DNA of 64,000 nucleotides, taken from assembly GCF_009821115.1 (NCBI RefSeq), contig NZ_VYTY01000001.1:496001-560000 (forward strand), read 5' to 3'. The position numbers and the translations under genes are program-made. Positions 30,140 to 38,951 of the stretch are shown here, piece by piece; within the stretch, counting starts at the first letter, position 1, and every line of letters begins with the position of its first letter. The notes beneath the pieces were generated by a model that did no database searches, had not been told where the DNA came from, and saw only the letters and a list, made by a program, of their open reading frames with translations. The stretch is from Nitrincola alkalisediminis (GTDB taxonomy: Bacteria > Pseudomonadota > Gammaproteobacteria > Pseudomonadales > Balneatricaceae).

Positions 30140-32344
30140 ATGCGCTCATCACTCGTAACAGGCTCTTATCCTTGGCGGTTTTTTCGTTCAGGGGGCTTTG
30201 ATCAGGTGCAAATTGAAAATGCAGACGATTTGAGGCACTTGGCTGAGTTGGATCAAAAACTTTGGTCTGTTCTAGCCTGCCCAACCGTTGGATTAGAGTT
30301 TGATCCGCGCACCCTTGCGTTACTGGATAACGATGGAGATGGCCGTATACGTGCGCCTGAGATTATTCGTGCCGTCCGTTGGGTTATTAAAGTGCTCAAG
30401 GCACCTGATATTTTATTTGAAGAGGGTGATCGCTTGCCTCTAGAGGCAATCAATCATGAGGATGAAGAGGGAGCTAAGCTGCTTGCAACTGCCGAACAGA
30501 TCTTACAATACCTTGGCAAAGGCAATGCGGATGTTATCACGATCGAAGATGTGTCAGATACCACCCAACTGTTTACTCCTGATCATTACAATGGTGACGG
30601 TATTATTCCGGTTCAGCTCACCAATGATGAAACCTTAATTCAAGCCATTGGCCATATTATGGCCTGTTATGGCGAGCAAATGGACAGAAGTGGGCAGCCT
30701 GGCATCAATCAAAATACATTAGATCAATTTTTCAATGATGCGCATGCTTTATCTGATTGGTTAGCAAAAGCTGAATTGTCTTCACAAGATATTTTACCCT
30801 TAGGTGAAAGCACAGCCGCAGCGGCTGATTTGTTTGCACTTATTCAGGCGAAAGTGGATGACTTCTTCACTCGGTGTCAGCTTGCAGTTTTTGATGAGAA
30901 GGCCGCTGTCTCTTTGAATCCTGCAGATGAGTTGTATCAATCCCTAGCAAATCAACAGCTTCATGATAAAACAGAAGGCGTTGCGGCTTTGCCCTTGGCG
31001 TTAGTAGGACCGGGTAAAGATTTGCCCCTCAATGAAGGGGTTAACCCTGCTTGGTCGGATTTGATTCAACGCTTTAAAGCCGATGTTATTTTACCTATTT
31101 TGGGTGATTGTGATGTTTTATCCCTTCAGTCATGGAGCGATTTGTCAGCACGTTTCACCTCTTTCCGTCAATGGATGCAAGAAAAACCAGACAGCCCTGT
31201 AGCATCCATGGACATTATGGAGTTAAGAGGTCTGTTGGCCGGTAATGTCTATGAGGCGCTAGCGGATTTAATTCAGCGCGACCTGAATGCAGAAACGGCC
31301 GCAGAGTTGGTTGAAGGGGTTGAGCGCTTGACACGCTACAACCGAGATCTAGTGGTTTTGCTTAAAAACTACGTTAATTTGTCGGATTTCTACGGTGGAA
31401 AACGCAAAGCTATCTTCCAGGCGGGAACACTCTACCTCGATCAGCGCAGTTGCGAGTTGTGTTTGCGTGTTTCAGATTTGGACAGACATTCACAGCAGGC
31501 CAGTTTAAGCGGAGCCTATCTTGTCTATTGTCAATGCACTCGTTTAGGTGAGTCTCCGATGACCATTGTCGCAGCGATGACGGGAGGAGACGCTGACGAT
31601 ATGATGGTGGTGGGTCGCAATGGGGTTTTTTATGATCGCCATGGTCGAGATTGGCATGCATCAGTGGTGAAGGTGATTGAAAATCCGATTAGTGTTCGGC
31701 AGGCGTTTTGGTCGCCTTACAAACGTATTGCGAGGATGATAGGTGAGCAAATACAAAAATTTGCTGCTGCGAAAGATAAAGCTGTAGAGGACAGGTCCTC
31801 TGCCAGTTTAGCCGAAGGCGTTAAGCCAGCTGTATCTGCACAGGCATTTGATATTGCAAAGTTTGCGGGTATTTTTGCAGCGGTGGGGTTGGCATTCGGT
31901 GCACTGGGGACGGCACTGGCTGCTATAGTCTCTTCTTTGTTACAGCTTCCCTTGTGGCAAATCCCGTTGGTTTTTATCATCATCATGCTATTAATATCCG
32001 GTCCATCCATGCTCTTGGCTTCGTTAAAACTGCGAAAGCGTAATTTAGGCCCCTTGTTAGATGCGAACGGTTGGGCAGTGAATACGCGTGCTCGAATTAA
32101 TATTCCCTTCGGTGGCTCACTTACTGGTGTGGCGAGCTTACCCAAAGGTGCCAAGCGCACGCATTACGACCCTTTTGCCGATCAAAAATCGCCTAAATGG
32201 ATAATAGCGATTTTCCTGTTACTGATTTTAGCGGGAGTGGGGTATTTTGCAGGATGGTTTGAGCCACTGTTGACTCCAATAACGACTGAAGTGAGCAATC
32301 TTGATCGCTTACCCGCTGAGGTGGTGAATGAGGTTTCTGAGTAG
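30140..32344 (+). CDS. Uncharacterised EF-hand membrane protein
   Basis: A 734-residue protein I cannot name. A canonical EF-hand calcium loop sits at residues 63-74 (DNDGDGRIRAPE, all ligand positions filled), and a degenerate one near 149-160 (NGDGIIP core). A long helical soluble region follows to about 565. Then come a hydrophobic pair at about 574-602 and 607-629 and a last helix at 686-708 with a short acidic tail. There is no signal peptide, so the EF-hand is probably cytosolic unless the N-terminus crosses unusually. AAGGA precedes the ATG. It is monocistronic: a terminator follows. It may be a calcium-responsive membrane protein. Confidence 0.7.
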   Translation: MRSSLVTGSYPWRFFRSGGFDQVQIENADDLRHLAELDQKLWSVLACPTVGLEFDPRTLALLDNDGDGRIRAPEIIRAVRWVIKVLKAPDILFEEGDRLPLEAINHEDEEGAKLLATAEQILQYLGKGNADVITIEDVSDTTQLFTPDHYNGDGIIPVQLTNDETLIQAIGHIMACYGEQMDRSGQPGINQNTLDQFFNDAHALSDWLAKAELSSQDILPLGESTAAAADLFALIQAKVDDFFTRCQLAVFDEKAAVSLNPADELYQSLANQQLHDKTEGVAALPLALVGPGKDLPLNEGVNPAWSDLIQRFKADVILPILGDCDVLSLQSWSDLSARFTSFRQWMQEKPDSPVASMDIMELRGLLAGNVYEALADLIQRDLNAETAAELVEGVERLTRYNRDLVVLLKNYVNLSDFYGGKRKAIFQAGTLYLDQRSCELCLRVSDLDRHSQQASLSGAYLVYCQCTRLGESPMTIVAAMTGGDADDMMVVGRNGVFYDRHGRDWHASVVKVIENPISVRQAFWSPYKRIARMIGEQIQKFAAAKDKAVEDRSSASLAEGVKPAVSAQAFDIAKFAGIFAAVGLAFGALGTALAAIVSSLLQLPLWQIPLVFIIIMLLISGPSMLLASLKLRKRNLGPLLDANGWAVNTRARINIPFGGSLTGVASLPKGAKRTHYDPFADQKSPKWIIAIFLLLILAGVGYFAGWFEPLLTPITTEVSNLDRLPAEVVNEVSE

Positions 32345-32375
32345 CCTTATTCATAGTATTGTTTAAGATCCGAAT

Positions 32376-32402
32376 CGCTTGGCTGTTAGCCAAGCGTTTT
32401 TT
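32376..32402 (+). terminator. Terminator after the EF-hand protein gene
   Basis: CGCTTGGCT (32376-32384) pairs exactly with AGCCAAGCG (32388-32396) around a 3-base loop, followed by six T. Confidence 0.92.
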
Positions 32403-32515
32403 CATTTGTTCAGTTTGACAATAATCCTTAAAGAATAAACATTTATAGAAATCTATTAAATACTTATTAAACGTCGTAATACATGGACTTGATGGCGCTT
32501 TTAGTTATTTATTTT

Positions 32516-32542
32516 CCCATAACAGTTCTATACTGTGATGGG
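32516..32542 (+). promoter_or_regulatory. Dyad overlapping a -10-like element upstream of the chemoreceptor
   Basis: The arms 32516-32526 and 32532-32542 match at ten of eleven positions around a 5-base centre. TATACT at 32529-32534 lies in the middle. This is the arrangement of an operator over a promoter. The -35 region is weak. Confidence 0.5.
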
Positions 32543-32570
32543 TAACAAAACTAGAGTGAGGATTTAGCCA

Positions 32571-34526
32571 GTGAAAATACGAACAAAATTGATTCTGGCA
32601 TTTATTGCTTTAGCGGTGTTGCCGATCGTGATTATCTCAGCCGTTGTGGTCACTCACCTGCGCCAGCAAGCGGAAGACACTTTCCAAGCCAGTACTTCCC
32701 GCGAAATCCGCCAGATAGACAACGCAATGCAGGTCTATTTTGACGCAATCAATAAAAGTGTTCATTTTCTTGCAAGTCATCCTTTGATGATGCAGGTAGA
32801 TAAGAGCATCACACATTATTTGACAAGCCCTGAGGTGGTCATGACGCCGGATAAAGCTGGCGGGATAGAACAAGAGGTTTTTGAACTTTTTAATCACTTT
32901 GCAGCTACGCATCCAGGTTTAGCGTATGTGTATATGGGGACATCGGAAGGCGCGTATATTCAGTGGCCACTCGGAAGTGTATCCGCACGCTACGATCCAC
33001 GGCAGCGCCCTTGGTTTCAAGCGGCAATGGCACAGCCGAATGTACCTGTCAGAACCTCTGCCTATTATTGGGAGCCCGACGATGCGGTGATTGTGAGTAC
33101 TGTTATGAGTACAGCCAATACGCTTGGCAGGCAGGGTGGTGCCATCGGTTTGGATGTGTCGCTTGGTCAATTGACGGCAATGGTTCGTGACATTAAGTTG
33201 GGCGAGACGGGCTATCTGATGCTGCTTGAAGCCAGTGGTAATATACTGGTCGATGCCGCCAATCCTGAACACAACTTTAAGAATATTAAAGAGCTTTCAG
33301 CGGACTATCGTGCCTTGTCTGATGCAACTGCGGGGGGGAAGCGTATACGTTTGTCTGGTACTGACTATATGGTATCGGTTTATGAGTCACCCGGCCTTGG
33401 TTGGCGTTACATCGGTTTAATTGAGTATAACGAAGTGATGGGGCCAGCAAATCGAATGATCGGTATCTTGTCGTTGGTCGTGCTGGTTATGGTATTACTC
33501 TTCTCTTTGATTGGTAAGCTTACGGCTGATGTGATTGTCAGACCTATTCGCGCCGTCTCAGAGAGCCTTAAAGAGATCGCTCAGGGAGAGGGGGATTTGA
33601 CTCGAGAGTTGTCGGTCAAGGGGCGAGATGAGTTGTCCGAGTTGTCGAACTGGTTCAACCATTTTTTGAAATCGATACGAAAGTTAGTGTCAGAAATCAC
33701 TTTAAGTGCTGAGGGCTTGAAGGTCTCTTCAGCGGAGTCAACCAAACTGTCGCAGGATATGACCGACACAGCTGGGCGTCAAGGTCACTCCGTCGATATG
33801 GTGTCAACGGCTTTTCATGAAATGGTCGCCACGGCCAACGAGGTTGCTAAGTCATGCAGCAATGCAGCCCAAGCTGCCGACAATGGCTATCAAGAGGCCC
33901 AAGCAGGCCAGACCAGCATCAACGTAGCCGTTGCAGAAGTGGACCGGCTTAATTCTGAGATTGAGGACTCTGTCAGTGCCATTGTGCAACTAGAGGAGGA
34001 CTCGCGCAATATCAACCTGATTCTTGACACAATACGGGGTGTCGCCGAGCAGACCAATTTGTTAGCACTCAATGCGGCTATAGAGGCAGCGCGAGCAGGT
34101 GACCATGGTAGAGGCTTTGCTGTAGTGGCGGATGAAGTGCGGGGGTTGGCACAGCGAACGGCGGATTCGACCGAAGAGATCAACTCTCTGCTGAGTAAAC
34201 TCAACACACGTACCGCATTAGTAAGTCAGCGCATGTCGGCGAGTCAGCAAGCCACTGGAAAAACGGTCTCTAGCATTCGGGCTGTGACTGAAAGTTTTGA
34301 TCGTGTTAGAGCATCAGTGGACATGATCCGGGATATGAATACGCAAATTGCGGCGGCAGCGGAAGAACAGCACCAGGTTGCTGAGGAGATTAATCGCCAT
34401 ATCGCCGAGGTGAATGGTGATGCTCAGCGAGTCAACGAGATGTCGGAGCAGGTGAAGTATACATCTTCTTCACTTGCAAAACTGTCTCAACAGTTGGATA
34501 GCCTAGTTAAAGCCTTTAAAACATGA
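32571..34526 (+). CDS. Methyl-accepting chemotaxis protein with Cache sensor
   Basis: A 651-residue chemoreceptor. A membrane helix is at about 7-28, a periplasmic dCache-type sensor at about 30-290 has the ligand-binding stretch [12 protein letters not shown] (141-152), a second helix lies at about 297-319, and a HAMP domain at about 320-372 is followed by the signalling coiled coil. The conserved hairpin tip [18 protein letters not shown] is near 493-510, so it should couple to CheA/CheW. The C-terminus lacks a CheR-tether pentapeptide. The ligand is unknown; dCache receptors often bind amino acids or carboxylates. Its start is a GTG preceded by an AGCC context. Confidence 0.92.
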   Translation: MKIRTKLILAFIALAVLPIVIISAVVVTHLRQQAEDTFQASTSREIRQIDNAMQVYFDAINKSVHFLASHPLMMQVDKSITHYLTSPEVVMTPDKAGGIEQEVFELFNHFAATHPGLAYVYMGTSEGAYIQWPLGSVSARYDPRQRPWFQAAMAQPNVPVRTSAYYWEPDDAVIVSTVMSTANTLGRQGGAIGLDVSLGQLTAMVRDIKLGETGYLMLLEASGNILVDAANPEHNFKNIKELSADYRALSDATAGGKRIRLSGTDYMVSVYESPGLGWRYIGLIEYNEVMGPANRMIGILSLVVLVMVLLFSLIGKLTADVIVRPIRAVSESLKEIAQGEGDLTRELSVKGRDELSELSNWFNHFLKSIRKLVSEITLSAEGLKVSSAESTKLSQDMTDTAGRQGHSVDMVSTAFHEMVATANEVAKSCSNAAQAADNGYQEAQAGQTSINVAVAEVDRLNSEIEDSVSAIVQLEEDSRNINLILDTIRGVAEQTNLLALNAAIEAARAGDHGRGFAVVADEVRGLAQRTADSTEEINSLLSKLNTRTALVSQRMSASQQATGKTVSSIRAVTESFDRVRASVDMIRDMNTQIAAAAEEQHQVAEEINRHIAEVNGDAQRVNEMSEQVKYTSSSLAKLSQQLDSLVKAFKT

Positions 34527-34857
34527 TCCTACTGACCAGAGTCGGGTAAGTCTTTAAACTCGATTCAATTCTCAAACCTAGGAAAATTGCACACTCAATT
34601 TTCCTAGATTATTTAATGTTCAACCACAGGTCGAAAAGTGGGATTTATTAGATCTATACCTTGAAGAGTTATCTCAATAGTTTCTTTCACAATCGATACC
34701 TTTTACGATGATACGCGGTTTTTTTCCTTAGCTGTGGTGTCGTAACCATCTCGTTTAACGCCGTATTTAAATAATTCACTTCGCATTTTCATCCCTACAC
34801 TGTATCGGCGTTCCGTAAGTTATGGACCGCTAAAATAACCATAAATGGAGAAAAGCC
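34527..34857 (+). other. Chemoreceptor-fdhA intergenic region
   Basis: This 331-base gap holds one exact 12-bp inverted repeat (34578-34607) near the end of the chemoreceptor gene and otherwise AT-rich sequence. I see no ORF with a ribosome site and no consensus promoter. GGAG lies eight bases before the fdhA ATG. Confidence 0.5.
34578..34607 (+). terminator. 12-bp inverted repeat after the chemoreceptor gene
   Basis: CTAGGAAAATTG (34578-34589) and CAATTTTCCTAG (34596-34607) are exact inverted copies with a 6-base loop. The stem is AT-rich and followed by a short AT-rich stretch rather than a T-run, so it is a probable but weak terminator. Confidence 0.55.
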
Positions 34858-36057
34858 ATGGCTATTTCTACCGGAAATCGCGGTGTAGTGTACACAGGCC
34901 CTGGAGAGGTTGAAGTTCGTTCGATTGCCTTTCCTGAACTGTCTATCGGCAAGCGCCAGTGTCAACACGGTGTTATCCTCAAAGTCCTCACAACCAATAT
35001 TTGTGGCAGCGATCAACATATGGTCCGCGGCCGCACCACAGCGCCTTCTGGTCTCGTCTTAGGGCATGAGATCACAGGTGAAATCATCGAATGTGGTCGA
35101 GATGTCGAATTTCTTAAGGTCGGAGATATAGTCTCTGTTCCATTTAACATTGCTTGCGGTCGTTGCCGTAACTGTAAGGAGGGGCGGACAGGTATCTGCT
35201 TGAACGTGAACCCCGCACGTCCGGGCGCAGCCTACGGCTATGTTGATATGGGAGGATGGGTTGGCGGTCAGGCCGAGTATGTCATGGTGCCGTACGCTGA
35301 CTTTAATCTACTCAAATTCCCTGACTCAGACCAAGCACGGGAAAAAATTCGTGATTTGACCCTATTATCCGATATTTTCCCAACGGGTTTCCATGGCTGT
35401 GTTACAGCTGGTGTTGGACCCGGTTCAACCGTGTACATTGCAGGTGCTGGGCCCGTTGGACTCGCGGCTGCCGTCTCGGCTCAGTTGCTGGGTGCAGCCT
35501 GTGTTATTGTCGGGGATATGATTCCTGATCGTTTGGCGCAAGCAAAAAGCTTTGGCTGCGAGACAATCGATCTTCGTCAAGATGCTGAATTGCCCGAGCT
35601 TTTGGAGCAAATTCTGGGCGTTCCTGAAGTGGATGCAGCCGTTGATTGTGTTGGATTTGAAGCCCGTTGCCATGGTCATTGTCACCATGAAGAAAAACCT
35701 GCAACCGTTTTAAATTCAATGATGGACATTACCCGAGCGGGCGGTCAGATCGGTATACCTGGCTTATATGTTACAGAAGATCCGGGCGCGCATGATGATG
35801 CGGCCAAGCAAGGTAGTTTGAGTATGCGCTTTGGCTTGGGTTGGGCAAAATCCCACTCCTTCCATACGGGGCAGTGTCCTGTCATGAAATACCACCGTCA
35901 ATTGATGCAGGCCATTTTGTTCGACAAGGTTCAGATTGCAAAAGCGGTTAACGTTCAGGTTATTTCACTGGATGATGCACCCAAAGGCTATGCTGACTTT
36001 GATGGAGGTGCTGCGAAAAAATTTGTCATCGATCCTCACAGGCTCTTTGCTGCTTAG
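34858..36057 (+). CDS. fdhA: Glutathione-independent formaldehyde dehydrogenase
   Basis: A 399-residue zinc alcohol dehydrogenase closely resembling Pseudomonas putida FdhA, which oxidises formaldehyde to formate with tightly bound NAD. The catalytic zinc ligands are in TNICGSDQHM and LGHEITGE, the structural zinc cysteines in CGRCRNCKEGRTGIC, and the NAD motif is GAGPVGLAAA. The block ICGSDQHMVRGRTTAPSG is diagnostic for this class. A clear GGAG ribosome site precedes the ATG. It is alone, with a terminator after it, and no methanol or C1 genes are nearby. Confidence 0.94.
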   Translation: MAISTGNRGVVYTGPGEVEVRSIAFPELSIGKRQCQHGVILKVLTTNICGSDQHMVRGRTTAPSGLVLGHEITGEIIECGRDVEFLKVGDIVSVPFNIACGRCRNCKEGRTGICLNVNPARPGAAYGYVDMGGWVGGQAEYVMVPYADFNLLKFPDSDQAREKIRDLTLLSDIFPTGFHGCVTAGVGPGSTVYIAGAGPVGLAAAVSAQLLGAACVIVGDMIPDRLAQAKSFGCETIDLRQDAELPELLEQILGVPEVDAAVDCVGFEARCHGHCHHEEKPATVLNSMMDITRAGGQIGIPGLYVTEDPGAHDDAAKQGSLSMRFGLGWAKSHSFHTGQCPVMKYHRQLMQAILFDKVQIAKAVNVQVISLDDAPKGYADFDGGAAKKFVIDPHRLFAA

Positions 36058-36079
36058 TCGGTAATTTGTGTCACTTATC

Positions 36080-36105
36080 GAGAGGCCTTCACAGGCCTTT
36101 CTTTT
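36080..36105 (+). terminator. Terminator after fdhA
   Basis: An AGAGGCCT/AGGCCTTT stem (one wobble pair) with a 4-base TCAC loop is followed by CTTTTG. Confidence 0.75.
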
Positions 36106-36132
36106 GATGTTGATTGCTAAAACAATTAACGG

Positions 36133-37305
36133 TTACTTCGCTAAACATTTCATGGCTCGCTCAAGTCCTTCAAGCGTCATCGGAAACATTCGGCCTTCGA
36201 TCTGTTGTTGAATCATTTGGATGGATTGAGTATACATCCATGCGCTATCAGGAACAGGGTTCAGCCAAACCAAGGAAGGCCATTGCTTGATAATACGGCT
36301 TAACCATACTTGGCCTGTTTCTTCATTGAAGTGTTCGACACTGCCCCCAGGTGCCGCAATTTCATATGGGGACATGGATGCATCACCGACCAAGATGACC
36401 TTGTAGTCCTGCCCATATTTGTGAATTAAATCGTAGGTGCTAATACGTTGATCAAAACGCCTTGTATTGTCCTTCCAGACAGATTCATACACACAGTTAT
36501 GAAAATAAAAGTGCTCCAGATGCTTAAACTCATTACGGCAGGCGCTAAACAGGGCTTCAATTCGTTGAATATGATCATCCATAGACCCCCCGATATCCAA
36601 GAGTAGCAAGACCTTCACCGCGTTATGCTTTTCTCTGACGGTTTGAATATCAAGGTAGCCTTTTTGAGCGGTGGCCCGGATGGTTCCGTCTAAATCCAGC
36701 TCTTCATGAGCTCCTGTGCGAGCAAACTTGCGCAAACGCTTAAGTGCAACTTGTAGGTTTCGATCAGCCAGCATTTGGCGATCATCGAGGTTGCGGAATT
36801 CGCGCTTTTCCCACACCTTTACTGCCTTACGATGACGGGACTCACCCCCCACGCGAATGCCGTCGGGATGATAACCACCGTGCCCAAATGCAGAGGTTCC
36901 ACCCGTGCCAATCCACTTGTTTCCACCAGCATGACGCTCGGTTTGTTCATCAAGGCGTTGTTTAAAGGCCTCCATGAGTTCATCTAAGCTTTCATAGCCT
37001 TTGAGTTTGGCTTTATCCTCATCGGATAGATAACGCTCAAATGTTTTCTGCAGCCAATCATCGGGCACTAGGCTCGACAGCGAGGCATCTGCTGCTTCGA
37101 CACCCTCAAAAAACTGCGAAAAGGCGAGGTCAAAGCGATCATAGAGTTTTTCATCTTTTACCAAACAGGTGCGTGCCAAAAGATAGAAATCGTCCATGCT
37201 GGCAAAGGCAAGGTCGGCTTGTAATGCGCGAATCAAGTCCAGCAGCTCTCTCGGTGTAGCGGGGATCTCTTTCGAGCGCAGTGTTTCAAAAAAATCGATT
37301 AGCAT
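36133..37305 (-). CDS. VWA-domain protein (CoxE-like), partner of MoxR ATPase
   Basis: A 390-residue cytosolic protein. The N-terminal half is helical with a charged segment near 95-125 and a glycine-rich stretch at 127-150. The C-terminal half is a von Willebrand A domain with the metal-site motif DIGGSM at 237-242, where DxGxS is intact and the usual serine at position 3 is glycine. VWA proteins next to MoxR ATPases usually form a chaperone pair that activates or inserts cofactors into a client. It starts 15 bases after the MoxR stop, so the two are co-transcribed. No client gene is adjacent. Confidence 0.82.
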   Translation of the reverse strand: MLIDFFETLRSKEIPATPRELLDLIRALQADLAFASMDDFYLLARTCLVKDEKLYDRFDLAFSQFFEGVEAADASLSSLVPDDWLQKTFERYLSDEDKAKLKGYESLDELMEAFKQRLDEQTERHAGGNKWIGTGGTSAFGHGGYHPDGIRVGGESRHRKAVKVWEKREFRNLDDRQMLADRNLQVALKRLRKFARTGAHEELDLDGTIRATAQKGYLDIQTVREKHNAVKVLLLLDIGGSMDDHIQRIEALFSACRNEFKHLEHFYFHNCVYESVWKDNTRRFDQRISTYDLIHKYGQDYKVILVGDASMSPYEIAAPGGSVEHFNEETGQVWLSRIIKQWPSLVWLNPVPDSAWMYTQSIQMIQQQIEGRMFPMTLEGLERAMKCLAK

Positions 37306-37320
37306 GCTGCTGTCCGAGTA

Positions 37321-38181
37321 TTAACGATTCTGACGTCGAATCATGAATGCAAGTCGCTCCAGTAGAGATGCATCCTGTTCATTTTTGATGAGGGCACCGC
37401 AAAGAGGAGGAACGGAATTCAGGGCGTCTTTTTCCAATAAGAGTGAGCGTGAGATCTCGTCCGACATTAAAAGCTTCAACCAGTCGATCAGCTCAGAGGT
37501 GCTGGGCTTTTTCTTTAAACCTGACATTTCGCGTAAATCGTAAAAAACGGCCAAGGCTTTCTGCACCAGTTCTTCTTGAATGCGAGGGAAATGCACCTGG
37601 ATAATCTGTTCCATTGTGTGTTTATCAGGAAAGCGAATGTAATGAAAAAAGCAGCGACGCAGGAAGGCATCCGGCAGCTCTTTTTCATTATTGGAAGTAA
37701 TGATCACCAGCGGGCGATGGACGGCTTTAATTTGCTGTTTTGTTTCATAAACGTAGAACTCCATGCGGTCGAGTTCTAATAAAAGATCATTGGGAAACTC
37801 TATGTCGGCTTTATCAATCTCGTCGATCAGCAGCACACAGGGCTCTTCATGACTAAAGGCTTCCCACAGTTTTCCTGGAACAATGTAGTGACTGATGTCT
37901 TCTACTCGCTCACGGCCGAGTTGCGAGTCCCGTAGGCGCGAGACAGCATCGTATTCATACAAGCCTTGTTGTGCCTTGGTAGTTGACTTTATATGCCAGC
38001 TGATCAGAGGGCGATTCAAAACACGGGCGACCTCTTCAGCCAGAAGTGTTTTACCTGTGCCAGGTTCCCCTTTAATTAATAGGGGCTTTTCTAAAGTCAG
38101 AGCGGCATTTACCGCCACTTGTAGTTCGGGTGTGGCGACGTATTTTTCAGAACCTTTGAACTGCATGACAGGGACACTCAT
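37321..38181 (-). CDS. MoxR-family AAA ATPase
   Basis: A 286-residue ATPase. The Walker A motif GEPGTGKT is at 38-45, Walker B LLIDEID ends at 120-123, and an arginine-rich sensor region ITSNNEKELPDAFLRRCFFHY follows. The family remodels or activates protein complexes with a VWA partner, here the next gene downstream. The ATG at 38181 is chosen; an in-frame TTG just before it would add one residue. Confidence 0.88.
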   Translation of the reverse strand: MSVPVMQFKGSEKYVATPELQVAVNAALTLEKPLLIKGEPGTGKTLLAEEVARVLNRPLISWHIKSTTKAQQGLYEYDAVSRLRDSQLGRERVEDISHYIVPGKLWEAFSHEEPCVLLIDEIDKADIEFPNDLLLELDRMEFYVYETKQQIKAVHRPLVIITSNNEKELPDAFLRRCFFHYIRFPDKHTMEQIIQVHFPRIQEELVQKALAVFYDLREMSGLKKKPSTSELIDWLKLLMSDEISRSLLLEKDALNSVPPLCGALIKNEQDASLLERLAFMIRRQNR

Positions 38182-38257
38182 CAATATAAACGAATAATAC
38201 GAGTTTACCCTTACTCGTGTCAGAGCTCAAATGGCCATACAAACTGGCGATGCTTCG

Positions 38258-38878
38258 TTAAAAAAGCAGTCGTGAAGCAACGAACACCAACAAAAGTCCG
38301 AAAATAAGATCAACTCCTTGACGCATCTTCATAAAGAAGTGGCGACTTTGAGGGTTGGATAGAATAAAGGCGACCAGTAAATACCAAACGGTATCAATCC
38401 CCATTGCCATGCCTGCGACGAGGACTTTTGTCAGCGGGGATTGCTCAGGGCTTAGGAATTGGCTAAACAGCGCAACAAAGAATAAGGGGACTTTGGGGTT
38501 CAAAAATGCGATTAAAAAACCCTCGCGCCATGCCAACGCGTGATGTGAAGACGTCTGCTCGACAGGCAAGCTCGCAGAGGACTTTCCGAGAGCACTGCGC
38601 AAAGACATAAAGGCGAGATACAGTAAAAATCCAGCACCAGCCAATTGCAATAGAGTGATGAGCCAAGGAGCGGCCACCATTATACTGGCAATTCCAAGCA
38701 TGCTAAGGGCCGCATAAAGTCCGATGCCGAGCCCGTGGGAGAGGGCGGCAATCATGCCTTGCGTACGCCCACCGTACAGACTGTGTTTAATGATGACGGC
38801 CAAACTAGGGCCTGGTGACATCGCGCCTAAAATAAAAATGCCCGCGAGCGCGAGCCAGTCACTCCATTGCAATATCAT
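38258..38878 (-). CDS. LysE/RhtB-family amino-acid exporter
   Basis: A 206-residue inner-membrane protein with about six helices and the family signature SPGPSLAVIIKHSLYGGRTQG near residues 20-40. LysE proteins export amino acids or homoserine-lactone-like compounds; the substrate cannot be read from sequence. It is divergent from the UMF1-type transporter gene, 73 bases away, and follows the MoxR gene on the same strand (upstream). Confidence 0.85.
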   Translation of the reverse strand: MILQWSDWLALAGIFILGAMSPGPSLAVIIKHSLYGGRTQGMIAALSHGLGIGLYAALSMLGIASIMVAAPWLITLLQLAGAGFLLYLAFMSLRSALGKSSASLPVEQTSSHHALAWREGFLIAFLNPKVPLFFVALFSQFLSPEQSPLTKVLVAGMAMGIDTVWYLLVAFILSNPQSRHFFMKMRQGVDLIFGLLLVFVASRLLF

Positions 38879-38951
38879 AGGTAGAACATCGCTCTTCGTT
38901 AAAAATAATAATAGTATAAGGCATTGAATCTTAAATCAGAGTAGGTAAGCC

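Noticed and set aside
36744-36987. Plus-strand open frames across the VWA gene.
   Set aside because: They are opposite-strand shadows. The minus-strand frame has the metal-site motif and a MoxR partner.
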